Assembly: GCA_007750655.1 (NCBI GenBank)
Contig: CP036290.1
Coordinates: 2,356,001-2,420,000 of the forward strand
Direction: 5' to 3'
Origin: Rohdeia mirabilis
GTDB taxonomy: Bacteria; Planctomycetota; UBA1135; GCA-002686595
DNA: 64,000 nt
The position numbers were made by a program, and so were the translations under genes. The notes under the pieces were generated by a model. The model was not told where the DNA came from, searched no databases, and saw nothing but the letters and a program-made list of their open reading frames with translations. Below, piece after piece: positions 16,007 to 24,507 of this stretch. Every line of letters starts with the position of its first letter. Position 1 is the first letter of the stretch.

Positions 16007-17845
16007 TCAGTCCGCCTTCGGCGCCTCGGGCAGGGCCACGTCGAGCGTCACCAACGCGTAGGCCGTGGCCAGCACGGGGTTGCCTTCCCACCAGCGCGGA
16101 CTGTTCTCGTTGATCCACGAACCGTCCGGACGCTGCAGCGACGTGAGGCGACCGGCCAACTCGGTGCGCCAGCGGTGCTCGGTGCCGTCGGCGTCGGTGA
16201 TCACGTCCTCGCCATAGGCGTCGAGCGCCTTCGCCATCGCGTTGAAGTAGTAGAAGAGCCCTTGGTAGGGCGCCGACGGATCGGCCGAGGCCTCGAACCC
16301 CGGGTTCAGGTCGAGCGTGTAGTTCGCGCCGATCCACTTCCAGGCGGCCTGCACGCGCGGATCGGTCTTCTCGAGTCCGGCGAACAGATAGCAGCCGAGC
16401 AGCGCGTACGTCATCGAACCGTAGGAACGCGGAGAGACCGAACCGTCGGGCAGCGTGACCATGCCGGCCTTGCTCTGACCGGGCGCGTAGCCCGCACCAC
16501 CGTCGTTGCCCGGGCGGATCGTCTTGCCGTCCTCCTCGAGCACCAGGTCGTTGCTCTCGCTGCGGTTCTGCGTGCGCTGGAGGAACGCGACCATCTTGGC
16601 CAGCGCTTCGTCGTCGTCGCTCACACCGGCTGCTTCGAGCGCGTTCGCGGCCAGCCACACGTTCGACAGGTCGGGGCGTTCGTCGCCGCCGTAGCCGATG
16701 CCGCCGTAGTACTTGTGGCTCGGCCCGTAGCCCTCGGCTTCGTCCGCCTGCAGCTCCTTCAAGAACGAGACTGCGTTGGCGATGCGCGCGATGTCGCCGG
16801 CTTCGCCCGACTCGGCCAGGGCGAGGATCGAGGCGCTGGTCACGTAGTTGACGAGTTGGCCACCCACGTGCACCGAGCCGTCGTCCTTCTGCAGCTCGCG
16901 CAGGTAGGCGAGTCCACGCGTGATCGCGGCGTTCTGTTCGGCCGTGCGCTTCTCGACCGGAACGCTCTGCAGCGCGCTGACCACCAGCGCCGAGATGCCC
17001 GGATCGATCTGACCCCCCGCACCCCACAGGTCGCCTTCGCCACCCGCCGATTCCACGAGGAAGTTCGCTCCGCGCACCAGCGCCTCCTCGACGCGCGCGC
17101 GGTCACCGGCGGTGAAGGCCGGGAGCGCGGTGGTGGCTGCGGTGCCGCCCGCTGAGCTCTTCTCGCCCGTGCGGATCGCGGCGTAGGCACTGGCGAGTTC
17201 GAGCACCCGCTCGGCCGTTGCGACCAGCGCGCCGTCCGGTCCGTCGTAGCTGCCGTCCTCGGCGATCTCGGCCATGGCGCGCCGCGCGAAGGCTTCGCCG
17301 CGGGCCGTGTCCACCGTGCCGAGCGTGCGCGGCTCGACCGCGGGGACGCGCAGGAAGTTCTCGGCGCTGAGCAGCGCTTGTCCGGCCGCGCCGCCGCCGT
17401 AGAGCGCGAGTGCGCGAGCGGCGGCCAGGGTCTCTTCGAGGGCTTCGAGTGGCGTCGCGTCCGGCGCGCAGATGGCGCCGCTCTCGCGCTGCTGGGCGAT
17501 CAGTCGTTCGATCGCGCGTGCGACGAAGGGTCCCTCGTCGGCGGTGTAGCGCCGCGGCGACAGGGCGAAGGCCTCGAGCACCAGCGCGGTCGTTCTCACG
17601 TCGCCGTAGCCGCCGTCCGCGTCCTGCTGGGCCCTCATCCAGCGCACCGAGCGATCGCAGAGGGACTTCACGTCCTCGCTCGAGAGCGACTGCGCGTCCT
17701 GCGCGGGAGCACCACGGTTCTCGGCCGCCGGTTTCGCGACGGCGGGCACACGGGTGGCCTCGACGATGATGGGCCCGTCGTCCGCGCCGAAGTCACAGGC
17801 GGAGACGGACAGAGCGAGCAGGCAGATGGCGCTGAGGCGGAGCAT
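16007..17845 (-). CDS. Lipoprotein with prenyltransferase/squalene-cyclase repeat fold
   Basis: The protein has 612 residues. It starts with a lipoprotein signal (MLRLSAICLLALSVSAC), giving a lipid-modified Cys17. The body has repeated alpha-toroid motifs such as R-W-M-R-A-Q-Q-D-A-D-G-G-Y-G, Y-L-R-E-L-Q-K-D-D-G-S-V and T-S-L-Q-R-P-D-G-S-W-I-N-E-N. These are the Q-x-x-D-G-S/G-W type repeats of squalene and oxidosqualene cyclases and prenyltransferase beta subunits. The D-x-D-D-T-A acid motif of true cyclases is not seen. In planctomycetes such proteins are common and uncharacterised, so a catalytic role should not be assumed. It is anchored to a membrane facing the periplasm. The longer upstream frame lacks a signal peptide. 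Confidence 0.75.
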   Translation of the reverse strand: MLRLSAICLLALSVSACDFGADDGPIIVEATRVPAVAKPAAENRGAPAQDAQSLSSEDVKSLCDRSVRWMRAQQDADGGYGDVRTTALVLEAFALSPRRYTADEGPFVARAIERLIAQQRESGAICAPDATPLEALEETLAAARALALYGGGAAGQALLSAENFLRVPAVEPRTLGTVDTARGEAFARRAMAEIAEDGSYDGPDGALVATAERVLELASAYAAIRTGEKSSAGGTAATTALPAFTAGDRARVEEALVRGANFLVESAGGEGDLWGAGGQIDPGISALVVSALQSVPVEKRTAEQNAAITRGLAYLRELQKDDGSVHVGGQLVNYVTSASILALAESGEAGDIARIANAVSFLKELQADEAEGYGPSHKYYGGIGYGGDERPDLSNVWLAANALEAAGVSDDDEALAKMVAFLQRTQNRSESNDLVLEEDGKTIRPGNDGGAGYAPGQSKAGMVTLPDGSVSPRSYGSMTYALLGCYLFAGLEKTDPRVQAAWKWIGANYTLDLNPGFEASADPSAPYQGLFYYFNAMAKALDAYGEDVITDADGTEHRWRTELAGRLTSLQRPDGSWINENSPRWWEGNPVLATAYALVTLDVALPEAPKAD

Positions 17846-17980
17846 GGCGTTGGGCTGGATCGGGGTGGACGCTCGGGGGAGTCCGAGTCGCTGGGCAACG
17901 CAGGGCGCGCCCATCGGTTCGACAAACCTAGCCGTCCGCGCCCGGGGTTCCAGTCCTGATCGCCGAGCCGCGGGTGGGGC

Positions 17981-18337
17981 TCAACCCTGGGGCGACTCGG
18001 CCGACTTCGGAGCCAGCGGTTCCAGCCGCACCGCCGTCCCGTAGGCCAGGAACTCCGCCGCGCCCGACGCGATCTCGGTCCCGCAGAAGCGCAGCCCGAC
18101 GACCGCGTCGGCGCCCAGCGCCCGGGCCTCGGCCCGCAGTCGATCCAGCGCCTGCTCGCGCGCCTCGGCGAGCAGCTTGGTGTAGTCGTCGATCTCGCCG
18201 CCGACGATGTTCTTCAGGAAGGCGCCGATGTCCTTGCCCAGGTGGCGCGCGCGCACGGCCGAACCGCGCACGAGGCCCAGTGGTTCCGCGAGGACGCGGC
18301 CGGGGACCAGATCGGTGGTGCAGAGAATCGCGGGCAT
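17981..18337 (-). CDS. YbjQ/UPF0145 family protein
   Basis: The protein has 118 residues from the ATG at MPAILCTTDLVPGR, preceded by an AGGAAG ribosome-binding sequence that overlaps the end of the anti-sigma gene region. The fold signature of YbjQ proteins is clear: G-L-V-R-G-S-A-V-R-A-R-H near residue 25, E-A-R-E-Q-A-L-D-R-L in the middle helix, and G-A-D-A-V-V-G-L-R-F near residue 80. The family forms pentameric beta/alpha rings of uncertain function, once labelled heavy-metal binding. It lies 13 bases after the anti-sigma gene on the same strand, so the two may share a transcript. Confidence 0.85.
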   Translation of the reverse strand: MPAILCTTDLVPGRVLAEPLGLVRGSAVRARHLGKDIGAFLKNIVGGEIDDYTKLLAEAREQALDRLRAEARALGADAVVGLRFCGTEIASGAAEFLAYGTAVRLEPLAPKSAESPQG

Positions 18338-18350
18338 GGATCCAGGCTTC

Positions 18351-18803
18351 CTAGCGGGTGACGTCCACGTAGGGATCGTGGGGCAGGGTGCGCGAGCGCC
18401 AACGCAGAGTGGCGACGAGGAGCGCGAGTGCGCCGACGATCCAGCACAGCGTGCAGGTCGGGAGGAGCACCTCACGGAAGGTCGTGACCTCGAACGCGGC
18501 GAGCACGATCAGGACGAGCGAGATGAGGGCAGCGACGGAGAAGAGCGTGAAGCCACCGCGCTTCAGCAGGCGTTGGAGGAGGTCGCGCTCGAGGCGGTCC
18601 CACTCGGCGTCCTGCGGTTCGGGGGGCGCGACCTGGCGTGCAAGGATCGCCAGGGCGCGGACGTCGCGTACCTCGCCCGCCAACTCGGGCTCGCTGATCA
18701 GGCGCAACTCGAAGGCGCGCCGCTCCTCGCCTTCGAGCTCGCCGTCGGCGAAGGCCATGGCGAGCAGTTGGTCGCGGGTGGGCTGTTCGTCGCTGTGCTG
18801 CAT
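18351..18803 (-). CDS. Anti-sigma factor, membrane-bound
   Basis: The protein has 150 residues. The N-terminal 75 residues (D-Q-L-L-A-M-A-F-A-D-G-E-L-E-G-E-E-R-R-A-F) match the helical sigma-binding part of ZAS-like anti-sigma factors, though without the zinc-binding His/Cys set. Two membrane helices follow at about 84-105 and 112-132 (FTLFSVAALISLVLIVLAA and CTLCWIVGALALLVATL). It begins four bases after the stop of the ECF sigma factor gene, the standard order for sigma followed by its inhibitor. It probably sequesters that sigma factor at the inner membrane. Confidence 0.75.
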   Translation of the reverse strand: MQHSDEQPTRDQLLAMAFADGELEGEERRAFELRLISEPELAGEVRDVRALAILARQVAPPEPQDAEWDRLERDLLQRLLKRGGFTLFSVAALISLVLIVLAAFEVTTFREVLLPTCTLCWIVGALALLVATLRWRSRTLPHDPYVDVTR

Positions 18804-18807
18804 CGGA

Positions 18808-19554
18808 CTACTTCGCTCGCTCCTTGCTGGGCGAGCGGCCAGCGCTCTTCGAAGCGGAGGCTTCGGGCGGGACGAGGTCGGCGAAGCCGGTACCGAGCGC
18901 GTCGCGCAGGCGCCGGCGGGCGTGGAAGAGGCGCGACATCACGGTGCCCTCGGGAATCTCGAGGACGCGGGCGATCTCGCGGTAACTGAGTTCGTCGAAG
19001 TGGCGCAGGGTCACGATCTCGCGATCGCGGGCGCTGAGTCGTTCGAAGGCCTGACGGAAACGATCGGAGAGTTCCTCGGCCTCGAGACCGCTCGACACGT
19101 GCGGGACGTCGGCTTCGATGTCCCAACCACCGCGGCGCTCGTCGCTCTCGTCGACGTCGATGCTGGTCGTCCGCAAGCGCTTCGACGAGCGCAGGAAGCT
19201 GAAGCACGTGTTGCGCAGGATGCGGTGGAACCAGGGCATGAACGGTTCCGACTCGCGGTACGTCTCGCGCGCCCGGTAGACCTTGAGGAAGGCCTCCTGG
19301 CACAGTTCGAGCGCGTCGTCGCGCGAGCCGACCAGGCCGGCCGCCACGTGGAAGGCGCGGGTGCGGATCTGGCGCACCAGGTCGTCGAACGCGACGCGAT
19401 CGCCGCGCTTGACCGCGCCCATCAACTGGGTGGCTCGTTCGTCGGCCCGGTCGTCCCGGACACCGCTCCTGCTCGACACGTCGTTCCCGGCACCGTCGGC
19501 GGTGGCGGGGAGCGCGGCGCGGGGGGCGCGGGGATCGTCGGTGGGCGAGGCCAT
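18808..19554 (-). CDS. ECF RNA polymerase sigma factor
   Basis: The protein has 248 residues. After a 40-residue low-complexity N-terminus, region 2 runs from about 45 to 115 (A-F-D-D-L-V-R-Q-I, D-A-L-E-L-C-Q-E-A-F-L-K-V-Y and F-M-P-W-F-H-R-I-L-R-N-T-C). Region 4 spans about 175-225 (LSARDREIVTLRHFDELSY, then E-I-A-R-V-L-E-I-P-E-G-T-V-M-S-R-L-F-H-A-R). The P-E-G-T-V-x-S-R helix-turn-helix is the canonical ECF DNA-reading helix. The gene is followed at once by its anti-sigma gene. Its regulon cannot be read from this window. Confidence 0.9.
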   Translation of the reverse strand: MASPTDDPRAPRAALPATADGAGNDVSSRSGVRDDRADERATQLMGAVKRGDRVAFDDLVRQIRTRAFHVAAGLVGSRDDALELCQEAFLKVYRARETYRESEPFMPWFHRILRNTCFSFLRSSKRLRTTSIDVDESDERRGGWDIEADVPHVSSGLEAEELSDRFRQAFERLSARDREIVTLRHFDELSYREIARVLEIPEGTVMSRLFHARRRLRDALGTGFADLVPPEASASKSAGRSPSKERAK

Positions 19555-19575
19555 GGTCGAGAGGCGATATGCCGG

Positions 19576-21090
19576 TCAGGCGCCGATCTTCGCTCCCAGA
19601 GCCGAAAAAGTCGCCTGTGGAGCCACGGCGACCGAAAGGGCCCAGCCCGCGGCGCGCTCCACCGCACGGGCGTCGCCCACCTGCCCGAGGGCTTCCTCGA
19701 GCCCGGCGATGCACTGCTCGCGCTCCGGCCCGGGGCGGCTGACGGCCTCGAGGGCCGCGAGCAGTTCGGTCCTCGGACCCTCGCCCGCGAACCCGAACTC
19801 GCGCACGACCTCGCGCCCGGCGAGCAGGTTGACCGAGGCGAAGTGGGGCACCGTCAACAGGCGTCCCATGAGGGCGACCTCGAAGCGCTTGGCGAGGCGG
19901 TAGATCACGACCATCGGCAGGCGGTGGTGCGCCACGTCGAGCACCACCGTGCCGGAGACCGAAAGGGCCGAGCAGCAGGTGGGCAGGACTTCGTGCAGGT
20001 CGCCGACGACCACGTCCACGCGCTGCTGCCGGCCGAGATCCGACTCGGCCACCAGTTCGCGCACGCGATCGGCGAGGTCCGCGCGTCCGAGGGCGACGAC
20101 GAAGCGGCTCGACGCGAGCTGCGATCCGGGCGCCGCGAGCGCGAGCGTCTCGAGCATCCATGGCAGGTTGCGTTCGATGACGCTGGCGCGGCTGCCGGGC
20201 AGGAGGGCGACCGGTCCGTCGTCGAGCGGGTGCTCGCGGTGGGGGACGCGCGCCAAGCGATCGAGCAGTGGGTGGCCGACGTGCGCGCAGTGGATCCGGC
20301 GGCGCTCGAACCAGGCCTGTTCGAACGGCAGGATCGACAGCGCCAGGTCGACGGCCGTGCGATAGCCGCGCGCGCGCCACGGTGCCCAACCCCAGTACTG
20401 CGGTGTGACGAAGTGCACGACCGGAACGCCGTAGCGCCGGGCAAGTCGTCCGAGCGGCACGTGCAGGGCGGGCGAGTCGACGAACACCGCCACGTCCGGC
20501 CGCTCGTCGCGCAGGCAGCGCGCCGCGTCGGTCAGAAGGCGCAAGTAGAAGCCCAGGGCGAGGACCACGCCGAAGCCCATGCGCGACGAGCTGACGGGGT
20601 CGCCCACGGTGCGCACACCGAGCGCCACGAGGTCCGGGCCGCCCAGTCCGACGAAGCGCAGCGGGTCCGCGATCGAGCGCGCACGCGCCGCGCCGTTCTC
20701 GCACGGGTCCGCGTCGACGGCCGCGCTCCACCGCTCGCGAGCGCGTTCGACGAAGCGCCGCGCGTGGATCTCGCCCGAGATCTCGGCGCACGAGACGAAC
20801 ACGAGCGGCGCTGGGTCCGCGTCCGCCGCCAACCAGCGGTCGAGCTCGGCCGGCAGCGGATCGGCGTGGGCCTCGCCCCGTCCGAGCAGGGCTTCGACCT
20901 CCGCGCGGCGCGAGCGCGCCACGAGGGCGTGCCAGCACAGGTGCAGCGGCATCACCAGCACGCCGATCAGCGCCCGCAGGAGTTCGAGCGCCACGGCGAG
21001 TGCGGGAGGCAGCCCGCGGCGCGCGCGCCTGCGCAACGGCCGCTCGCTGTCGAGCGCGTCGAGCGGGTCCTTCGAGGATGCGCCGTTCAC
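19576..21090 (-). CDS. lpxB: Lipid-A-disaccharide synthase
   Basis: The protein has 504 residues from the GTG at 21090. It condenses UDP-2,3-diacylglucosamine with lipid X in lipid A synthesis at the inner membrane. Family motifs are clear: V-S-C-A-E-I-S-G-E-I-H near residue 100, G-L-G-G-P-D-L, D-V-A-V-F-V-D-S-P, H-F-V-T-P-Q-Y-W-G-W-A-P-W, L-P-F-E, G-H-P-L-L-D and L-L-P-G-S-R. About 90 residues precede the conserved core, including a hydrophobic segment at 34-55; the usual enzyme is about 380 residues. A -10-like hexamer ends six bases before the GTG and supports this start. The divergent TPR gene starts 17 bases away. Confidence 0.85.
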   Translation of the reverse strand: MNGASSKDPLDALDSERPLRRRARRGLPPALAVALELLRALIGVLVMPLHLCWHALVARSRRAEVEALLGRGEAHADPLPAELDRWLAADADPAPLVFVSCAEISGEIHARRFVERARERWSAAVDADPCENGAARARSIADPLRFVGLGGPDLVALGVRTVGDPVSSSRMGFGVVLALGFYLRLLTDAARCLRDERPDVAVFVDSPALHVPLGRLARRYGVPVVHFVTPQYWGWAPWRARGYRTAVDLALSILPFEQAWFERRRIHCAHVGHPLLDRLARVPHREHPLDDGPVALLPGSRASVIERNLPWMLETLALAAPGSQLASSRFVVALGRADLADRVRELVAESDLGRQQRVDVVVGDLHEVLPTCCSALSVSGTVVLDVAHHRLPMVVIYRLAKRFEVALMGRLLTVPHFASVNLLAGREVVREFGFAGEGPRTELLAALEAVSRPGPEREQCIAGLEEALGQVGDARAVERAAGWALSVAVAPQATFSALGAKIGA

Positions 21091-21095
21091 GCGGC

Positions 21096-21101
21096 TAGTA
21101 T
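21096..21101 (+). promoter_or_regulatory. Candidate -10 hexamer for TPR gene, leaderless
   Basis: TAGTAT ends six bases before the GTG at 21108. It overlaps the minus-strand hexamer by five bases within a 17-base gap framed by GCGGC and GCCGC. Confidence 0.5.
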
Positions 21102-21102
21102 G
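21097..21102 (-). promoter_or_regulatory. Candidate -10 hexamer for lpxB, leaderless
   Basis: Read on the minus strand the hexamer is CATACT, four of six matches to TATAAT, ending six bases before the GTG start. Transcription would begin at or next to the start codon. Confidence 0.5.
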
Positions 21103-21107
21103 GCCGC

Positions 21108-21800
21108 GTGAAGCTCGTTCTGCTCTTCGTCGTGGCGTTCCTCGTCGCGCAGGTCCTCGTCCTCGTCCCAGGTCTGACGTGGCTCGGCTCGGTGCCACTG
21201 CTGGCCTTCTTGGCGAGCATCGCGCTGGTCGCGACGGTCTGGCGCACGCTCGGCGAGAAGCTCGTGCGCTCGGCGAGCGAACGCCGCGCCATCGCCGCAC
21301 TCGGCCAGGTGGACACGCCGCACATGCGCGGCCGTTTGGGCGCGGCGTTGCAGGACGCGGGTCGCGCGCGGGCCGCGATCGATCATCTCGAAGCGGCGGC
21401 CAGCGGCGAGCCCAACTCGCTCGAGTGGCGTTGGCGTCTGGCCCGCGCACTGTCCGACACGGGGCGCGACGCGGAGGCGCTCGAGCAGGTCCGCGCGCTG
21501 GTCGACGAGGACGAGGAGTTCGCCTACGGTCGCGCGCTGCTGCTGCGCGCGCGTCTCGCCGCGCGCGCGGGCCACACCGACGAAGCGGTCGCGGCCTGCG
21601 AGCGCTTCGAGCACAACCACGGCAGCGAACCCGAGGGGCTGTACGAGTTGGCGTGCGTGCTCGCCGCGCGCGGGGACGCGCCCGCCGCCAAGGCTGCGTT
21701 CGCACGGGCCGCGCGCGCAGCGGTCGACTCCGCGGCCTTCAAGCGCCGTTCCGATCCGTGGCTCGTGTGGCGCGCGCGCTGGCGGGCGCTCGTGGGTTGA
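21108..21800 (+). CDS. Membrane-anchored TPR-like protein
   Basis: The protein has 230 residues from a GTG start. Two hydrophobic helices lie at about 2-20 and 25-45 (VLLFVVAFLVAQVLVLVPGL and PLLAFLASIALVATVW). The rest is helical with tetratricopeptide-like spacing (R-G-R-L-G-A-A-L-Q-D-A-G-R-A-R-A-A-I-D, A-R-A-L-S-D-T-G-R-D-A-E-A-L-E-Q-V and A-C-V-L-A-A-R-G-D-A-P-A-A-K-A-A-F). Membrane-tethered TPR proteins usually act as scaffolds; no partner can be named. It is divergent from lpxB with only 17 bases between start codons. Confidence 0.75.
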   Translation: MKLVLLFVVAFLVAQVLVLVPGLTWLGSVPLLAFLASIALVATVWRTLGEKLVRSASERRAIAALGQVDTPHMRGRLGAALQDAGRARAAIDHLEAAASGEPNSLEWRWRLARALSDTGRDAEALEQVRALVDEDEEFAYGRALLLRARLAARAGHTDEAVAACERFEHNHGSEPEGLYELACVLAARGDAPAAKAAFARAARAAVDSAAFKRRSDPWLVWRARWRALVG

Positions 21801-21827
21801 GCCACAGCGCCGCCGGCTCGCAACGGC

Positions 21828-22598
21828 TCAGTAGGGCAGTCGGCGACGGAAGCCGAACCAGGCCAGGGCGGTGAACGACACCGCGCCGATGGTCGGACGC
21901 GCCCATTGGGTCGGCGAGGCCCAGTGGTTCGCGAGCTTCACGAAGGTCTGGACGTCGGTCCACTGGTAGATCGACCACTCGTTCGCGCCCGGCACCAGGT
22001 ACAGCGCGTACATGCCGATCGTCACGAACAAGAGGCTCAGGACGACGGTCAGCGCGCGCACGACGAAGACCGAGACCGCGTAGGCCGCGGAGTAGAACAT
22101 CAAGAGGAAGACCGACTGGTAGCAGGCGGCGCGGACCATCTGCTCGGTCGACGTGACGATCTCGACGTCGAGCACCGCGGCCAGCGGGACGATCAGCGCG
22201 CTGCTCGCGACGAGCGGCACGATCAGGGCCAGAGCTCCGGCGAGCCAGCGTTCCGCGAACAGGCGCGCGCGCGAGACCGGCCGGGCGAGGTAGATCTCGA
22301 GCGTTCCACCCTGGGTCTCGCCGGCGACGGCACCGGCCGCGAAGACCACCGCGGCTCCGGTCCCGAGCGTGTTGGCGAACTTGAAGAACTGCTGGCTCGA
22401 GAAGTAGCCCCACTCGGTCAACGACGCCAGCTTGGCGTCCTGCGCGAGCACGCGGCCCATGCCCTCGGCGAGTTGCAGGAGCGCGCCCTTCTGCTCGTTG
22501 AACAGCGGGTAGAAGTAGACGACGGCGGCCAGGTGTCCGAGCAGGAGCACGAAGAGGCCGAAGCCGCGCAGGAGCGACGAGCGCACGAGCTGGGGCAC
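21828..22598 (-). CDS. ABC-2 type transporter permease
   Basis: The protein has 256 residues from a GTG start and about six hydrophobic helices (GFGLFVLLLGHLAAVVYFY, AAVVFAAGAVAGE, L-A-G-A-L-A-L-I-V-P-L-V-A-S-S-A-L-I-V-P-L and others). The cytoplasmic motif G-T-L-E-I-Y-L-A-R-P-V-S-R-A-R after the second helix is typical of ABC-2 membrane subunits. It starts two bases after the stop of the ATPase gene, so the two are co-translated. Together they form an exporter or a membrane-remodelling ABC complex; the substrate is unknown. Confidence 0.85.
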   Translation of the reverse strand: MPQLVRSSLLRGFGLFVLLLGHLAAVVYFYPLFNEQKGALLQLAEGMGRVLAQDAKLASLTEWGYFSSQQFFKFANTLGTGAAVVFAAGAVAGETQGGTLEIYLARPVSRARLFAERWLAGALALIVPLVASSALIVPLAAVLDVEIVTSTEQMVRAACYQSVFLLMFYSAAYAVSVFVVRALTVVLSLLFVTIGMYALYLVPGANEWSIYQWTDVQTFVKLANHWASPTQWARPTIGAVSFTALAWFGFRRRLPY

Positions 22599-22600
22599 GG

Positions 22601-23554
22601 CTACAGACCCTCCACGCCGTAGAGGTCGCGGTACAGCTCTTCGAGCGAGTGCGAACCGAAGGTGATGCGCGTGGGGACCGGGCCGTCCGCGGGCAGTCCG
22701 CGCAGCGCCGCCAGCACGTCGTCGCCACCCAGCTCCGCCGCGAGGCGCGCGGCACCGATCCGCACGTTCGCGCCCGCGTCGCCGTGCAGCGCCGCCGCGA
22801 GCCGCTCCAGTTGTTCACTCGAGACGTCGCGTTCGAACTCGAGCGTCAGCAGTCGACGGGCGCGGAGCTCGAGATCGGCCGTGCGCTCGTCGGCGACCAG
22901 ACGCCCGCCCGCGAGGAAGACCACGCGCTCGCAGCAGCGCGCCACCTCGCCGAAGTGGTGCGACGACAGGAGGACGCAGCGGCCAGCGCGCGCGTCCTTG
23001 GCGACCAGTTCGACGACTTCGCCGCGCTTGGTCGGATCGAGTCCGGCCGTGGGCTCGTCGAGCAGCCTGACCGGCACGTCCGGCGCCATCGCCGCGCAGA
23101 ACATGACCTGGCGCTTCATTCCGTGGCTGAACGTGCGCATCCGTCCGCGCAGGGGCAGGCCGAGGCGTTTGGCGAGGGCGCGCGCGCGGTCCAGGGCACC
23201 GGCGTCGCGGCCGCGCAACAGGAACGCCAGCTGACGGTCGGCGGTCAGGTCGCCGTAGGCCGCGATCTCGCCCGGAGCGAAGGCCACGCGCCGCCTGATG
23301 CCCAGGCCCTCGCCGGTCAGCCGCGCGCCGTCGACCTCCACGCTGCCAGCGCTGGCCGGGACCAGCCCGACGAGCAGCCGCATGAAGGTGCTCTTGCCGC
23401 TGCCGTTCGGGCCCACCAGGCCGCACACGCTGCCGCGGGCCAGGTCGAGGTCGAGCGGAGCGAGGGCGACCGTCTGGCCGAAGCGCTTGGTGAGCCCGCG
23501 GACGACGATCGCGTTCGAGCGCGAAGTGGGGGCGAGGGTCGAGGTGGACGACAC
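22601..23554 (-). CDS. ABC transporter ATP-binding protein
   Basis: The protein has 317 residues from a GTG start. Walker A is at 48-56 (GPNGSGKST), the signature motif at 142-148 (F-S-H-G-M-K-R, a variant of L-S-G-G-Q), Walker B at 162-167 (V-R-L-L-D-E), and the switch histidines are in L-S-S-H-H. The last 90 residues are a small regulatory extension seen in CcmA/NatA-like ABC-2 ATPases. It powers the permease encoded directly downstream. A weak CAAGAT hexamer lies eight bases upstream of the start on the coding strand. Confidence 0.9.
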   Translation of the reverse strand: MSSTSTLAPTSRSNAIVVRGLTKRFGQTVALAPLDLDLARGSVCGLVGPNGSGKSTFMRLLVGLVPASAGSVEVDGARLTGEGLGIRRRVAFAPGEIAAYGDLTADRQLAFLLRGRDAGALDRARALAKRLGLPLRGRMRTFSHGMKRQVMFCAAMAPDVPVRLLDEPTAGLDPTKRGEVVELVAKDARAGRCVLLSSHHFGEVARCCERVVFLAGGRLVADERTADLELRARRLLTLEFERDVSSEQLERLAAALHGDAGANVRIGAARLAAELGGDDVLAALRGLPADGPVPTRITFGSHSLEELYRDLYGVEGL

Positions 23555-23664
23555 GGGCGCCGATCTTGCCGAGCACCCCCTCGAGGCGCCAGGATGCGAA
23601 GGTGAGCGGTCCCGCCGACGCCCGGTCCGGGCCCGAACGACCCGTGCCGGTCGAGAATGCGCGG

Positions 23665-24507
23665 ATGGAGGAGCGAGAAGCGTCCACCCGTTCCGCGCTC
23701 GACGAGTCGGCGCCGCGTGAGCGCCGTTCGGCAGCGGATGCGACGTGCACGCTGCTCAAGGAAGATGTGTTCGGACGCGTCGAACTGGTCGAGGACGCGG
23801 ACGGCGAGCGCTGTGCGCGACGGACCGTCTCGACGCGCGGCCTGGTGCTGCCGTTCGTCGGGCGCCTGTTGCTCGCGCGCGAACGGCGGGCACTGGCGGC
23901 GCTTGGGGGACTCGACGGCACGCCTGTGCTGCTCGAGTGCCGACCGGGCGAGGATCCGCGGCGCGTGCTGCGGCGCGGTTGGATCGAGGGCGAACCGCTG
24001 TGGGCGGCCACCGAGTTGCCGCGCGACTGGTTCGAGCGCGCGGAGGAACTGGTCGCCGCCGTCCACCTGCGGGGCGTGCGCCACAACGACCTGCACAAGG
24101 AGCAGAACCTGGTGGTGCGCCGCGACGGGCGCCCGGCGCTGCTCGACTTCCAGCTGGCGTCGGTGCACACGGAACCGCGCGCGCGGCGAGCTCGAACGCG
24201 CGCCGCCGAGGACCTGCGCCACATCGACAAGCACCGCCGTCGCTACCTGCGCGCCGGGCGGCCCAAGACCGACGCGGATCGAGCCGGTCGCCCTTCGCGC
24301 TCGCTTCTCGCGCGGGTGTGGCGGCGCCTCGGCAAGCCGCTGTACCGCGGGTTGGTGCGGCTCGCGCCCGCGCTGACCGAACCCGAACCGCGGCGGGCCT
24401 CGTCCGGCCCCTGGCCCAGTTGGACGGCGCCGCTCGTGGGCGATCAGGCCTCGGGGGCTTCGGCCGACGCCGCGCAGGACCCGAGGAAGTTCGACAGCAA
24501 CGCGTGA
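23665..24507 (+). CDS. RIO/KdkA-like small-molecule or protein kinase
   Basis: The protein has 280 residues. The catalytic loop reads R-H-N-D-L-H-K-E-Q-N and the metal-binding segment reads L-L-D-F-Q-L-A. This matches the RIO-like/lipopolysaccharide-kinase family whose members carry H-N-D-L-A-K-E-x-N and D-F-Q. An N-lobe R-G-x-V-x-P-F-x-G motif precedes it. Members phosphorylate sugars of the LPS core or proteins; which one applies here is unknown, though lpxB lies nearby. The ATG was chosen because GAGAAT lies six bases upstream; a TTG 33 codons earlier is in frame but implausible. The 3' end overlaps the convergent pabA-like gene by 64 bases. Confidence 0.65.
   Translation: MEEREASTRSALDESAPRERRSAADATCTLLKEDVFGRVELVEDADGERCARRTVSTRGLVLPFVGRLLLARERRALAALGGLDGTPVLLECRPGEDPRRVLRRGWIEGEPLWAATELPRDWFERAEELVAAVHLRGVRHNDLHKEQNLVVRRDGRPALLDFQLASVHTEPRARRARTRAAEDLRHIDKHRRRYLRAGRPKTDADRAGRPSRSLLARVWRRLGKPLYRGLVRLAPALTEPEPRRASSGPWPSWTAPLVGDQASGASADAAQDPRKFDSNA

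Noticed and set aside
16007..17845. True squalene or hopene cyclase
   Set aside because: The toroid repeats are present, but the D-x-D-D-T-A catalytic motif is absent and the protein is a lipoprotein.
23566..23664. TTG start for the RIO-like kinase
   Set aside because: It adds 33 poorly conserved residues reaching to within 12 bases of the divergent ABC gene; the ATG at 23665 has a hexamer six bases upstream.
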